Below, piece after piece: positions 35,001 through 43,614 of a stretch of 64,000 bases of DNA. Below the pieces are notes generated by a model. It saw only the letters and a program-made list of their open reading frames with translations. It was not told where the DNA came from and made no database searches. This DNA is from Olivibacter jilunii (lineage in GTDB: Bacteria > Bacteroidota > Bacteroidia > Sphingobacteriales > Sphingobacteriaceae), in the NCBI RefSeq assembly GCF_900607235.1, contig NZ_LR027851.1, positions 186,001 through 250,000 of the forward strand, read 5' to 3'. Within the stretch, counting starts at the first letter, position 1; each line of letters starts with the position of its first letter. The position numbers and the translations under genes were made by a program.

Positions 35001-35607
35001 TAGTCATGCGGTGGCTGCGGGCGAAAGCAGATGGACCTATCTGGACGGTTCACCTGCTCAGGCAATTTCGGGCGCCGACTATTACCTGCTGGGAAATGCC
35101 CTTCCAACCTGGTATGGTGGGTTTGACAACACACTTCAGTATAAAAACTTTGACCTCAACTTAAGTTTTGTATATTCCGGTGGTAATTATATCCAAAATG
35201 GCACCAAAGCTACCCTTCGCGATCAGCGCTTCTGGAATAATTACACCGAAATCTATGATCGGTGGACAAGCCCGGGCCAGCAGACAGATATCCCGCGCCT
35301 CGTGTATGGCGATGTTATTTCAAACGGCTCATCTTATCCCATATCAGAAAATGTGGAAAAAGCAGATTTTCTCAGGTTGCAAACCGCGTCATTGGGCTAT
35401 CGGCTTCCGACAAAACTGCTGGGCAAATCCGGCATTAGTTCGGTGCGTTTTTATGGTCAGGTGTTCAACGCATTCATCATTACAGGCTACAGTGGTTCAG
35501 ACCCGGCACTTTCTTCCAATGGTAACGACAATTTAACGCCGGGCGTTGATAAAAATTCTGTACCACAGGCACGCACTTTCACACTGGGTGTCAATGTAGG
35601 CTTCTAG
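32080..35607 (+). CDS. SusC/RagA-type TonB-linked outer-membrane receptor with STN domain
   Basis: A 1175-residue outer-membrane transporter. Order: signal sequence; STN domain (SLEEALKKLEEKFHVSIAYR, about 57-110), which passes the signal to FecR; carboxypeptidase-D-like domain (RGVVTDEQGQPIPFAAVKIK near 147-166); TonB box/plug (EVVVVGYGVQRKEEFTGSAT near 222-241, then IRGVNSISQ and SIYGSRGAAGVMIITTKRG); and a beta barrel ending in VNVGF. Start choice: 32080, or Met at 32125 (MARKILKIICLTMVLS), which gives the cleaner signal. It pairs with the next gene (SusD) to import its ligand in TonB-dependent fashion. Confidence 0.95.
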   Translation: MKPFCLLTNNPKTIIMARKILKIICLTMVLSVFMPPKLIKLMAASSESFSPSFQTVSLEEALKKLEEKFHVSIAYRSGLLKNNQIDMSVLQHASTIEAALSSALADRKLSFKKNNDRFFVIIEKNIPSEIAAAQSKPVNVQQRSVRGVVTDEQGQPIPFAAVKIKGTTLVTSTNEKGQFVINNLPPDAILIITYMGYRPTEVPVSGKAEVNLQMEPVAAELNEVVVVGYGVQRKEEFTGSATRIGGEKLADQPVQSFDQALAGRASGVNIAQPNGVLNNAPVIRIRGVNSISQSSYPLIVVDGIPINAGESVSSNANVTNNPLGDINPADIESVNILKDAASTSIYGSRGAAGVMIITTKRGKTGKARVNYEGWTGISNPVRLPTMLNAAQFMEIKNEAVLNSKILSGNADNDNVASAYFFPTYKEDGSLVDTRWYDETYRTGFSHNHSLNVTGGSEDTKYFFSTNYSDQKGFIRNNEFDRIGVRFNVDHNLTNWLKLTGGANYTRSNNQSPNTGSLRGNAFLLTGIARLAWLTAPNVSPYNPDGTYNIASSTNSMGMGNNTVVSNFYNPTALLGLNRYDAQNDHIIGNVGATVTLLKGLDFKTSYALDWTKVENKTFESALHGPGFTPQGNAVNTINNINTWNWSNTMSFRRAFGQHNLSLLGGYEVQHFYFNRWGATRTQVSDEYYENFEGSYGRIIPFGSMLDAESSLISYISRINYDFDKRYFLTINFRRDGNSILGEKTKFGNFGGASIGWTLSEENFYKGSSLAETLNSIKLRGSWGRVGNANNPNKFASLNLYESALYGDAPMLNYYQAGNSGLEWETSDQTNIGADLGFFNDRLQVEMTYFYNNVNGLILNAPQTPSKGIPNNGIMLNVGSMYNRGFEFTFNARVLEQNGFTWNSSFNFTTIKNRVTALAEGNADIVGSTSTAAEATNITRVGYSVGSLYGAKTDGVNPETGQRIFINRAGERVQYSHAVAAGESRWTYLDGSPAQAISGADYYLLGNALPTWYGGFDNTLQYKNFDLNLSFVYSGGNYIQNGTKATLRDQRFWNNYTEIYDRWTSPGQQTDIPRLVYGDVISNGSSYPISENVEKADFLRLQTASLGYRLPTKLLGKSGISSVRFYGQVFNAFIITGYSGSDPALSSNGNDNLTPGVDKNSVPQARTFTLGVNVGF

Positions 35608-35645
35608 CAAGACTCATTTTAAAAAAAGCGATAAAATTATAGGTT

Positions 35646-37094
35646 ATGAACAATAAAAAATATAAGACTTTAAAACAGGGTATTCAATCAATCATGATTA
35701 CCGTGCTATGCTTTGTTTCTTGCAGCGAGAAGGAATACCTGCATCCGGATCCCACTACTTATATTCCGCAAGAACAAACATTTGACACCCCTGAACGTGT
35801 TCTGGCTTTGGTAAATGGATTATATCGGGGTATGAAAGACCAGCAATTTTATGGCGGTCGTTATTACATTTACTGCGAAGTACGAGGTGAAGAATATATT
35901 AATAGAACCGCCAATCTTTTTACGGCTTTTGATTCCTGGAATCATACCTTAAATGCCGGTTCCAACGAAGTGCAAAACCTCTGGGCTGCAGCATATCGTA
36001 CCATTAATTTATGCAATGTTTTTTTACAGGGATTAGTTGACAATGCAGATAAAGTAGATCCCGAAGCAGCTACTGCATACGCTGCCGAAGCTAAATTTGT
36101 GCGGGCAGTTTCTTATTTCGCCCTGGTAACCCTATACGCAAGACCTTATATCGAGAACAATGGCAATGCGCCGGGTTTACCCTTACGTCTACTGGCCGAA
36201 ACTTCCTCGGCCAACAATTCATTAGCCCGCAGTACAGTAGCCGAAGTATATGCACAAATACTAAAAGATCTCGATGAAGCCGAAACGGGCCTGCCGTTAT
36301 CCTATGGTACGCCTCTACTCAATACCACGCGCGCTCACCGCAACACGGCCATTGCTTTCAAAACGCGTGTTTACCTTACGATGGGAAATTACAGTATGGT
36401 GATACAAGAAGCGCAGAAAATCGTTTCGGCCAATGCACCGTACCGAGCCGAAACAGGTGTTGCCCATGCGCTACAAGACGACGCTACTATTCCTTTTTTA
36501 TCAAATAATTATACCACAACAGAGTCTATCTTTAGTATGCCCATGACTGATTTAGATTCTACCACCGGTCAATCGTCCATAGGATACAATCTCAATACCT
36601 CGCCAGGAAATTCGGAGTATAATTTAAACCCACTGGGCATCATTGCTGACACGGAGTGGCGCGAAAACGATCAATGCCGACTGTTCATTACCGGTGGAGC
36701 TACCAAGTATCTCAAAAAATACAGCAAGCCTTCTCCATTTTTAGATTATATTCCTGTGATCCGATACGCCGAAGTGTTACTTAATTATGCCGAGGCGGCA
36801 GCGCATGTGGAAGATCTTGATAAAGCACGCGATCTGCTGACATATGTTAGAAACCGAGCTGATGCATCTTATCAGTTCCCAACAAGTGCCATCAATAATG
36901 TAGACGCTCTGATCCAAACGATTTTACATGAACGCCGAATTGAGTTTTTAGGCGAAGGATTGCGTTCTAATGATCTGTTGCGTACTTTGCAGACTATTCC
37001 TGCAAAGGGCACTGCTCCAGCTGTTTCACCAACAGAAGAAGCCTATATTTTTCCCTTGCCCAATTCAGAACTATTAACTAACAAAGATTTATAA
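35646..37094 (+). CDS. SusD/RagB-type nutrient-binding lipoprotein
   Basis: The 482-residue lipoprotein has a signal with Cys 26 (LCFVSCSEKEYLHPD). It shows the SusD helical scaffold: NGLYRGMKDQQFYGGRYY near 58-75, RTINLCNVFLQGLV near 118-131, and AKFVRAVSYFALVTLYARPY near 149-168. The C-terminal half has VIRYAEVLLNYAEAAAHVED and EGLRSNDLLRT, matching PF07980/PF14322 patterns. It is the surface lid partner of SusC. It lacks the glycan-binding clues of a polysaccharide locus and is followed by peptidase genes, so its ligand is probably a peptide. Confidence 0.93.
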   Translation: MNNKKYKTLKQGIQSIMITVLCFVSCSEKEYLHPDPTTYIPQEQTFDTPERVLALVNGLYRGMKDQQFYGGRYYIYCEVRGEEYINRTANLFTAFDSWNHTLNAGSNEVQNLWAAAYRTINLCNVFLQGLVDNADKVDPEAATAYAAEAKFVRAVSYFALVTLYARPYIENNGNAPGLPLRLLAETSSANNSLARSTVAEVYAQILKDLDEAETGLPLSYGTPLLNTTRAHRNTAIAFKTRVYLTMGNYSMVIQEAQKIVSANAPYRAETGVAHALQDDATIPFLSNNYTTTESIFSMPMTDLDSTTGQSSIGYNLNTSPGNSEYNLNPLGIIADTEWRENDQCRLFITGGATKYLKKYSKPSPFLDYIPVIRYAEVLLNYAEAAAHVEDLDKARDLLTYVRNRADASYQFPTSAINNVDALIQTILHERRIEFLGEGLRSNDLLRTLQTIPAKGTAPAVSPTEEAYIFPLPNSELLTNKDL

Positions 37095-37105
37095 ACAAGA
37101 AGAAC

Positions 37106-39649
37106 ATGATGTGTCTAAAAAAAACGATTACAAGGTGTTTCCTGATAACGTTGTCCCTTATCGGTGGATTGCTACCCTACCAAACCCTTCGGGCACAGAA
37201 ATCGATAGCTACTCCCGTTGTAACAGGAAGTATCTTCGATTTCATCAAAAATCTAAAAGCGTACCCCGGTTATTTTAATTTCTATTATGATGAAAAAAAT
37301 GATAAGATTTATCTGGAAATAGACAAGCTAGGGACTGAATTTTTGTATTACACCTCGCTTACCGATGGGGTAGGTTCCGGCGGGCCGGAAAGGGGACAGG
37401 CAACAGCAGTTATTGCTAAATTTATCCAAGTAGGTCAGAAGATCTTGCTGGTAGAGCCCAACTATGCTTACCGGGCGATAACTGATAATAAAGACGAGCA
37501 AAAAGCCGTAGAAAACGCCTTTGCTCAGTCCGTTATCTGGTCATTCAAAGTGTTGGCGGTAGGGCAGGGGAAAGTACTCATTGACCTGAGCCCGTTCTTG
37601 GTACGAGATAGTCAGAAGATAGCTTCCAGTATTGGGCGTAACAACCTTCCCGGTCTCCATATTGGTGCTTCACAACAGATGGGCCCGGCTTATAATTTTG
37701 ATGAAAGCAGATCGGCCATCTATTTAGACAATACTAAAAACTTTCCAAAAAACACAGAATTCGAAGCCATCATCACTTTTACAGGAGGCAGCATCCAGGG
37801 CAGAGGTTGGGGGATGGGCCCCGGTATCGCGCCGGACCCCAATGCAGTTACCGTGAAGATGCATCAATCATTCGTGGAGCTGCCCGAAGCTGGCTATAAG
37901 CCCCGTAAATTTGATCCGCGCTCCGGTTTTAATATGTATAGCTACATGGATTTTTCCGCTTCCATGAAAGAACCCATCGTTAAACGTTTTACTCGTAGGC
38001 AACGCCTGGAAAAAAAAGATCCTACGGCTGCGCTCAGTGAACCGGTAAAACCGATCGTTTACTATGTTGACCGTGGTGCGCCCGCACTGATCAAGAAAGC
38101 GCTCATCGAAGGCGGTTCCTGGTGGAATCAAGCTTTCGAGGCGGCCGGATATAAGAATGCCTTTCAGATCAAAGAGCTACCGGAAGGTGCTGATCCCATG
38201 GATATTCGATATAACATCGTCAATTGGATTAACCGTACCGGAAACCCCAGGGCTTTTTCAACCGGTATGTCCCATATAGACCCCCGTACCGGTGAAATTA
38301 TTAAAGGCGTAGTGACATTGGGGGCAGACAGGCACCGGCAAGATTACCTGATTGTGGAGGGGCTTTTGCAGCAATATGAAGATGGAAAAGAAGTAAATGA
38401 TGATATGCAGAACTTTGCGCTCGCGCGTATTCGTCAACTTTCCGCTCATGAGATTGGTCACACCCTTGGCTTATATCATAATTTTACTTCCAGCACGAAA
38501 AACAGGGCTTCGGTAATGGATTATCCCTTCCCTCGCTTTAGCATGGACAACCAAGGTAAAATAAATGTAGTAGATGCCTATGCCGTAGGTATAGGTGAGT
38601 GGGATAAGCGTGCCATTATCTGGGGATACCAAGACTTCCCCGAAGGAACCGATGAAAACAAGGCCCTCGATGATATTATGAAAGAAACCCTCGCTCAAGG
38701 GCATATCTTCATTCCCGATATCGGCGGTTATGTCCATCCCATCGCCAATCAATGGGATGAAGGTACCAATGCACCTAACGAGTTAAAACGCCTGTTGCAA
38801 ATCAGGAATCGACTATTACAAAATTTTTCAGAGAAAGCCATTCCCGAAGATGCACCCATGGCCACCTTGGAAGAAGTATTGGTGCCTATCTATCTCCTGC
38901 ACCGTTATCAGATAGAAGCCGCAGCCAAGTCTTTAGGTGGTTTGTATTTTACCCATGCCCTAAAGAATGACGGACAGGTTATTACCAAACTCATTGAACC
39001 CCAAGAACAATGGAAGGCCTTTGATGCCTTAATCAGCACAATCCAGGCAGACGCACTCTCACTGCCAGAGCAGCTAATACAGAAAATCCCGCCCCGGCCT
39101 TCGGGATATCCACAGACCCGTGAAGTCTTTAACCGTTATACAGGCCCCACTTTTGATCCTATCGCCGCGGCAGAGACAGTGGCCAGCACAACGCTTGGTC
39201 ATCTATTAGATCCTGCGCGGGCAGCCAGGTTAATTGAGTACCAAGGCAGAGACGATAAACAACCCGGTTTTATTCCCATGGTCGAAAAACTTTTAGAGCT
39301 CACTTGGAAGAAACCCCTCGTTGGCGGCTATAAGGGAGCATTACAAGCCATGGTAAATAATGTTACGTTGCAGTATTTGCTACAGTTAGCAGCCGGTAAG
39401 GAGACGTCCACCGTGGTGAAAGGGCAAGCTATTTATTTGATCGAGAACCTAGCCACCTGGATGCAAGATCATCTCGGCAATGCATCACCGGCTTACGCCT
39501 CTAATTTACACTTTGGTTTAACTCAAATTAAATCTTTCCGGGAAAATCCTTCAAAATTTGAAATCGAAGCCCCTATGCAAATGCCTCCCGGTGCTCCCAT
39601 AGGAACTCCGTCGCTTCATTTTATAGACCAAATGTGTTCATTCAATTAA
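37106..39649 (+). CDS. Zinc-dependent metalloprotease (metzincin, DUF5117/DUF4953 type)
   Basis: An 847-residue secreted protein with signal peptide (FLITLSLIGGLLPYQTLRA). It contains HEIGHTLGLYHNF at 448-460, the metzincin zinc site HExxHxxGxxH with His 448, Glu 449, His 452 and His 458, followed by a Met-turn-like SVMDYPFPRF. The N-terminal region (GYFNFYYDEKNDKIYLEI and DLSPFLVRDSQKI) matches the DUF5117 domain, and the C-terminal half the DUF4953-type repeats. It probably cleaves peptides or proteins on the cell surface or in the periplasm. It follows susD by 12 bases and precedes the M20 gene by 10, so it is one operon. Confidence 0.92.
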   Translation: MMCLKKTITRCFLITLSLIGGLLPYQTLRAQKSIATPVVTGSIFDFIKNLKAYPGYFNFYYDEKNDKIYLEIDKLGTEFLYYTSLTDGVGSGGPERGQATAVIAKFIQVGQKILLVEPNYAYRAITDNKDEQKAVENAFAQSVIWSFKVLAVGQGKVLIDLSPFLVRDSQKIASSIGRNNLPGLHIGASQQMGPAYNFDESRSAIYLDNTKNFPKNTEFEAIITFTGGSIQGRGWGMGPGIAPDPNAVTVKMHQSFVELPEAGYKPRKFDPRSGFNMYSYMDFSASMKEPIVKRFTRRQRLEKKDPTAALSEPVKPIVYYVDRGAPALIKKALIEGGSWWNQAFEAAGYKNAFQIKELPEGADPMDIRYNIVNWINRTGNPRAFSTGMSHIDPRTGEIIKGVVTLGADRHRQDYLIVEGLLQQYEDGKEVNDDMQNFALARIRQLSAHEIGHTLGLYHNFTSSTKNRASVMDYPFPRFSMDNQGKINVVDAYAVGIGEWDKRAIIWGYQDFPEGTDENKALDDIMKETLAQGHIFIPDIGGYVHPIANQWDEGTNAPNELKRLLQIRNRLLQNFSEKAIPEDAPMATLEEVLVPIYLLHRYQIEAAAKSLGGLYFTHALKNDGQVITKLIEPQEQWKAFDALISTIQADALSLPEQLIQKIPPRPSGYPQTREVFNRYTGPTFDPIAAAETVASTTLGHLLDPARAARLIEYQGRDDKQPGFIPMVEKLLELTWKKPLVGGYKGALQAMVNNVTLQYLLQLAAGKETSTVVKGQAIYLIENLATWMQDHLGNASPAYASNLHFGLTQIKSFRENPSKFEIEAPMQMPPGAPIGTPSLHFIDQMCSFN

Positions 39650-39658
39650 ACGCTCAAC

Positions 39659-41266
39659 ATGAAGAAACATCAAATTAGCAACCTTCTATTCATCAGTGTA
39701 GTATTCTATATAATACAAGTTGCATGTGTGCCTCCACTTTTCGCTCAAAAAATCAATGCCAAGAAATTAGCTACTTTAAAAAAAGAGCTTATTCTTGAAA
39801 TTGATAAAGAACAGAAAAAGAGCCAGGAAATGGTAGATATGGTTTTTAGTTTCGGCGAATTGGGTTTTCAGGAAGAAGAAACATCCCGCTATCTAACCAG
39901 GATTCTAAAGGAAAACGGTTTTTCCATCGAGCAGGGCATTTCCGGTGTTCCAACAGCCTGGTTAGCGAGATGGGGAAACGGTAAGCCCGTTATCGCTATT
40001 GGCAGTGACATTGATTGCATACCCAAAGCCTCGCAAAAGCCGGGAGTAGCCTTTCATGCTCCCCTAGTGGAGGGGGCGCCCGGGCATGGCGAAGGTCATA
40101 ATTCGGGTGTTCCTTTAAATATTACTGCTGCACTGGCCCTAAAAAAGATAATGGAACGCGAACACATCAGCGGTACCTTGGTCTTATGGCCAGGTGTTGC
40201 AGAAGAGCAATTGGGTACAAAAGCTTATTATGTACGTGACGGTTATTTTAAAGATATTGACGCTTGTATCTTCACCCATGTAGCAAACAACTTGGGGGTA
40301 TCCTATGGCGACAGCGGCGGGAACGGCATGATTTCCGTTAAGTTCAATTTCGAGGGCGAAGCAGCCCATTCCGGTGGTGCCCCTTGGCGTGGAAAAAGTG
40401 CTTTAGACGCCGTAGAACTCATGAATGCAGGTTGGAATTACCACCGCGAACATATGGAGCCCACACAGCGTTCTCATTACGTGATAACCGATGGCGGCGA
40501 TCAGCCAAATGTAGTTCCATCTAAAGCATCGGTATGGTATTATTTTAGGGAGAAGACCTATCCAAAGATCATGCAAATGTATGAAGATGGCATTCGGATC
40601 GCTGAGGGTGCCGCTAAAATGACCAATACTAAGATGACTTATGAAGTGTTAGGAAGCGCCTGGCCCGGACATTTCAATCAAGCAATTGCCGAAACCATGT
40701 ACAAGAACATTCAGGCAGTGGGTTTACCTACATGGAGCGCCCAGGATCAACAACTCGCCAAAGCGATACAAAAGGAACTTCATGTTAAAGACGAAGGAAT
40801 GAACGTAGAATTAAGTAAACTCGGTATTCCCAATGCCAATCCATCCCTCATGGGCGGTGGGTCTGATGATATTGCTGATATTGCCTGGAACGTGCCAACC
40901 GTAGTGTTACGTTATCCCTCCAACATTCCTGGTTTACCAGGCCATCATTGGGCTAATGCCATTGCCATGGCAACACCTATTGCACATAAAGGTGTTATCG
41001 CCGGGGCAAAAGTGGAAGCGCTTACGTTACTGGATATGCTAGTAGATCCACAAATTATTAAAGACGCTTGGACTTATTTTAATGAGGTACAAACCAAGGA
41101 AATAAAATATACGCCCTTGGTTTCAGAAAAAGATAAACCCGCTACTTTTCTGAATAAAAAAATAATGGAAGAATTCCGTCCGCTCATGAAAAAATACTAT
41201 TATGACCCCAGCAAATACGGCACTTATCTTGAGCAATTAGGAATTAGCTACCCGACGGTAAGGTAA
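39659..41266 (+). CDS. M20-family amidohydrolase (AbgB-like)
   Basis: A 535-residue M20/peptidase T-like hydrolase with signal peptide (MKKHQISNLLFISVVFYIIQ...LFA). Typical motifs are SFGELGFQEEETSRYL near 63-78, VIAIGSDIDCIPKAS near 110-124 with the metal Asp, GEGHNSGVPLNI near 144-155, and a later DDIADIAWNVPTV that supplies the second metal region. It resembles aminobenzoyl-glutamate utilisation protein B and other amidases that remove N-acyl or amide groups. Together with SusCD and the metzincin it suggests breakdown of peptides or N-acyl amino acids. Exact substrate unknown. Confidence 0.9.
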   Translation: MKKHQISNLLFISVVFYIIQVACVPPLFAQKINAKKLATLKKELILEIDKEQKKSQEMVDMVFSFGELGFQEEETSRYLTRILKENGFSIEQGISGVPTAWLARWGNGKPVIAIGSDIDCIPKASQKPGVAFHAPLVEGAPGHGEGHNSGVPLNITAALALKKIMEREHISGTLVLWPGVAEEQLGTKAYYVRDGYFKDIDACIFTHVANNLGVSYGDSGGNGMISVKFNFEGEAAHSGGAPWRGKSALDAVELMNAGWNYHREHMEPTQRSHYVITDGGDQPNVVPSKASVWYYFREKTYPKIMQMYEDGIRIAEGAAKMTNTKMTYEVLGSAWPGHFNQAIAETMYKNIQAVGLPTWSAQDQQLAKAIQKELHVKDEGMNVELSKLGIPNANPSLMGGGSDDIADIAWNVPTVVLRYPSNIPGLPGHHWANAIAMATPIAHKGVIAGAKVEALTLLDMLVDPQIIKDAWTYFNEVQTKEIKYTPLVSEKDKPATFLNKKIMEEFRPLMKKYYYDPSKYGTYLEQLGISYPTVR

Positions 41267-41296
41267 GATATTTATAAAAGGTGCTTCAGCCAGCAA

Positions 41297-41356
41297 GACG
41301 AGTATAATTCAACGCATGCAGATTCCGGGATAAATCATTTAATGTTAAAATTACCT
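41297..41356 (+). pseudogene. Decayed 5' end copy of the cupin gene
   Basis: The plus strand reads DEYNSTHADSGINHLMLKLP, close to the start of the cupin at 24986-25483 (MSMNSTQADYWINHLRLKPH). It then stops matching. It is a duplicated head fragment without a start codon, and it sits just after the M20 gene. Confidence 0.65.
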
Positions 41357-41373
41357 TTTTTCACAGCCTGCAG

Positions 41374-41400
41374 CAACCTGTTCCAAGATGGAACAGGTTG
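41374..41400 (+). terminator. Terminator of the SusCD-peptidase operon
   Basis: CAACCTGTTCC (41374-41384) pairs perfectly with GGAACAGGTTG (41390-41400) around AAGAT, followed by ATTTTAT. It closes the operon that ends at 41266 and could also serve the convergent AraC gene. Confidence 0.8.
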
Positions 41401-41459
41401 ATTTTATCTTTAATTCATCAGATTTATAATATTATACCAGCGCTGCAGATAAGTATAGA

Positions 41460-42383
41460 TCAGTTGAATGAACGACGAAACTCAAGGGGGGATAGATCGG
41501 TTTTCTTTTTGAACAGTTTGTTAAAAGACTGAGGATACTCAAAGCCCAATTGATAAGCTATTTCGGCTACTGAAAGTGTAGTGGTACTCAGGTACTCTTT
41601 CGCTTTCTCCATCATTTTGTTGTGGATATGTTGTTGTGCGCCCTGTCCGGTTAGCGATCGAAGCATATCACTCAGATAATGTGAGGAAAGAGCAAGTTGC
41701 TCAGCCAAATACTCCACCGTAGGCGGCCCGTTCTTTAAAGCTGCTGAATCTGATAAGTAAGTGGTCAACAAATTATCCATTTTGCTTAACAAATCGTGGT
41801 TCACAGCCTTCCGGGTGATGAATTGTCGTTCGTAGAAGCGTTTGCTGTAGTTAAGCAGCAGATCGATCTGTGACAGTACAATCTCCTGCGTATGACGGTC
41901 AATATATTTTATCTCTTGGTCGATCTTGTCAAAGATATCGACCACATTTTGTTCTTCCTGCTCTGAAAGATGCAGCGCTTCATAAACCGCGTAAGAGAAA
42001 AAACCATAGTTTTTGATCGCTACAGCAAGCGGATGCCCGTATAGTAGATCCGGATGAAACAACAGCGCATGGCCTGTGCCAACACTACCTTTGGATAAGT
42101 CGTCATCAGGTATTTCCAGAGTTTGTACCTGACCGGCAGCAATAAAGGTCATTAAGCCTTTGTCAAAATCATAGTATTGTTGTCCGTATTTTACTTTGCT
42201 GGTGATTTCTTTCTTTAACGATACGCAATAAAAATTAAGCGAATATTGCTTCCACATGGGATCATTGATAAAACGAAGATCCTCCACGCGGAACAAGCTG
42301 ATCAGTGGGTGAACAGGATCAGACAGGCCATGCCTACGATGAAACTCGGTAATGGAGCTAATTGTTACCATACTGTTATACAA
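41460..42383 (-). CDS. AraC-family regulator (paralogue of the one at 52207)
   Basis: A 307-residue AraC regulator with an N-terminal ligand domain (ITEFHRRHGLSDPVHPLISL near 10-29 and the cupin-like strand VKYGQQYYDFDKGLMTFIAAG). The C-terminal double HTH has VEYLAEQLALSSHYLSDMLRSLTG near 224-247 and VAEIAYQLGFEYPQSFNKLFKKKTDLSPLEFR near 275-306. It is obviously paralogous to the AraC gene at 52207-53100, with the same order of motifs. The SDR gene lies directly upstream on the same strand, 43 bases away, so regulator and enzyme form one unit. The inducer is probably a small aldehyde or ketone. Confidence 0.9.
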   Translation of the reverse strand: MYNSMVTISSITEFHRRHGLSDPVHPLISLFRVEDLRFINDPMWKQYSLNFYCVSLKKEITSKVKYGQQYYDFDKGLMTFIAAGQVQTLEIPDDDLSKGSVGTGHALLFHPDLLYGHPLAVAIKNYGFFSYAVYEALHLSEQEEQNVVDIFDKIDQEIKYIDRHTQEIVLSQIDLLLNYSKRFYERQFITRKAVNHDLLSKMDNLLTTYLSDSAALKNGPPTVEYLAEQLALSSHYLSDMLRSLTGQGAQQHIHNKMMEKAKEYLSTTTLSVAEIAYQLGFEYPQSFNKLFKKKTDLSPLEFRRSFN

Positions 42384-42426
42384 ATGTAGTAATAGGCTCG
42401 CAGTTTTAACCGTTTGCCTGTTTATT

Positions 42427-43233
42427 TCATTTACTTAAAAATTGCTGTCTGATCTCTATACGAAAAGCTTCCTTGCCGATCTCCAGTTGTTTTTGATATA
42501 GTGCATTGGCGTCATTACCGGCCACATAGCGTATTTGATCTTTACCGTCAGTGGCCGCCTCATAAACTATTGCTGCTATCTGCTCAGGCGTTGACGCAGC
42601 CTTCATCATCATGTCAATATTGGTAAAGAGTTTATCCTCTAATTCTTTATAAGCAGGATGAAAGCTTCTGTCAAGCGAACGGCCAAGAAATTCAGTAGAG
42701 ATACCGCCCGGTGCGATGGTTTTGATACCGATATTATACAGTGCTAATTCAAAAGACATGCTCTCAGACCAACCCTCTATGCCAAATTTGGTTGCATGGT
42801 AAATAGAATGCAACGGAAAGCCCAAAAAGCCGCCCATTGAAGTAGTACTGATAAATAAACCCTGCTTTCTTTCGCGGAAATGCGGCGTAAAAGCTTGCGT
42901 AACTCTGATCACACCTAAAAGATTGGTGTTAATCTCCCTTAATATCTGCTCATCGGATAATGCTTCTAAGGATCCCATAAGCCCATAACCGGCATTATTA
43001 AAAACAACATCAATATCGTTGGAAGCGATAGCGGTAGATACCGCTGCATTGATATTGTCAAGATCGGTCACATCAAGCTGTTGTACGGTGACGTTTTTGA
43101 GATTAGCCAAGTCACCGGCTTTATCAGGGTTGCGCATGGTGGCTATTACTTTCCAGCCTTTTTGCTGAAATAGTTTGGCAGTGGCTCTGCCTAAGCCTGT
43201 TGAAGCGCCCGTTATAAAAATTGTTTTTTGCAT
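42427..43233 (-). CDS. SDR family oxidoreductase (AraC-linked)
   Basis: A 268-residue short-chain dehydrogenase with cofactor motif TGASTGLG at 8-15, NNAG at 79-82, Ser 132, Tyr 145 and Lys 149 (YHATK), and GGIST for the post-strand-6 loop. Preferred cofactor is probably NADPH (Arg at the end of strand 2: ATMRNPDK). It sits upstream of the AraC gene in the same transcript. Possible AraC half-sites lie at 43288-43320 in its promoter. Substrate unknown, probably a reactive carbonyl. Confidence 0.9.
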   Translation of the reverse strand: MQKTIFITGASTGLGRATAKLFQQKGWKVIATMRNPDKAGDLANLKNVTVQQLDVTDLDNINAAVSTAIASNDIDVVFNNAGYGLMGSLEALSDEQILREINTNLLGVIRVTQAFTPHFRERKQGLFISTTSMGGFLGFPLHSIYHATKFGIEGWSESMSFELALYNIGIKTIAPGGISTEFLGRSLDRSFHPAYKELEDKLFTNIDMMMKAASTPEQIAAIVYEAATDGKDQIRYVAGNDANALYQKQLEIGKEAFRIEIRQQFLSK

Positions 43234-43578
43234 ATTGATATTTTAGTAAGTTTAGGCAAAAGTAAGCATAGCAGAAACTGCAAATGTTTCCAAACCGGAC
43301 AAGCTTGTGTTCAAAATACCGTTTTCAACATTTTCGCAGTTGGATATAAAATCCAGTCTGTTATCGCATCCTATCTATTCTTTATGGTAGTGCTTTTCAT
43401 TGGTGTTCTAATAACCCCACACGCCGCTGTCCGGGACAATAGTGTTTAGCAAAAGCATAGGACTCTACCTATCTGACTTTAGCACAGCCTCAATAGATGG
43501 ATATAACACATTTTCATCAAAGCTGAAGTTTAGGCTGAACGCTGCAAATACTAGACCCTAAAAAATACGTATTAATTA
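43234..43578. other. Divergent intergenic region
   Basis: About 345 bases between the AraC-linked SDR (minus) and the ArsR gene (plus). It contains the half-site pair described separately and no convincing gene. Confidence 0.4.
43288..43320. promoter_or_regulatory. Possible AraC half-sites in the SDR promoter
   Basis: TTCCAAA (43288-43294) and TTCAAAA (43310-43316) are spaced 22 bases, each followed by a CCG-containing stretch, with AAGCTTGT between them. The AAGCTTGT-NN-x-CAAA core recurs in the aldo/keto reductase promoter near 54156-54172, which belongs to the paralogous AraC. This would suit two helical turns of AraC binding. Confidence 0.4.
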
Positions 43579-43610
43579 TTTGTAGGTATTTAGGAAATTT
43601 CCTAAATTTG
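43579..43610 (+). promoter_or_regulatory. ArsR-type promoter and palindromic operator
   Basis: TTTG (43579-43582), a 20-base spacer and TAAATTTG (43603-43610) match the Bacteroidota TTTG/TAnnTTTG promoter. The perfect 18-base palindrome TTTAGGAAATTTCCTAAA (43589-43606) covers the spacer and the -7 box. The ATG at 43615 lies only four bases after the box, so the transcript would be nearly leaderless. A repressor bound here would shut its own gene off. Confidence 0.7.
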
Positions 43611-43614
43611 TAGA

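Noticed and set aside
43228-43449. Plus-strand ORF at the AraC-linked SDR start
   Set aside because: The overlap lies in the promoter region with half-sites; the product has one weak hydrophobic stretch and no family pattern.
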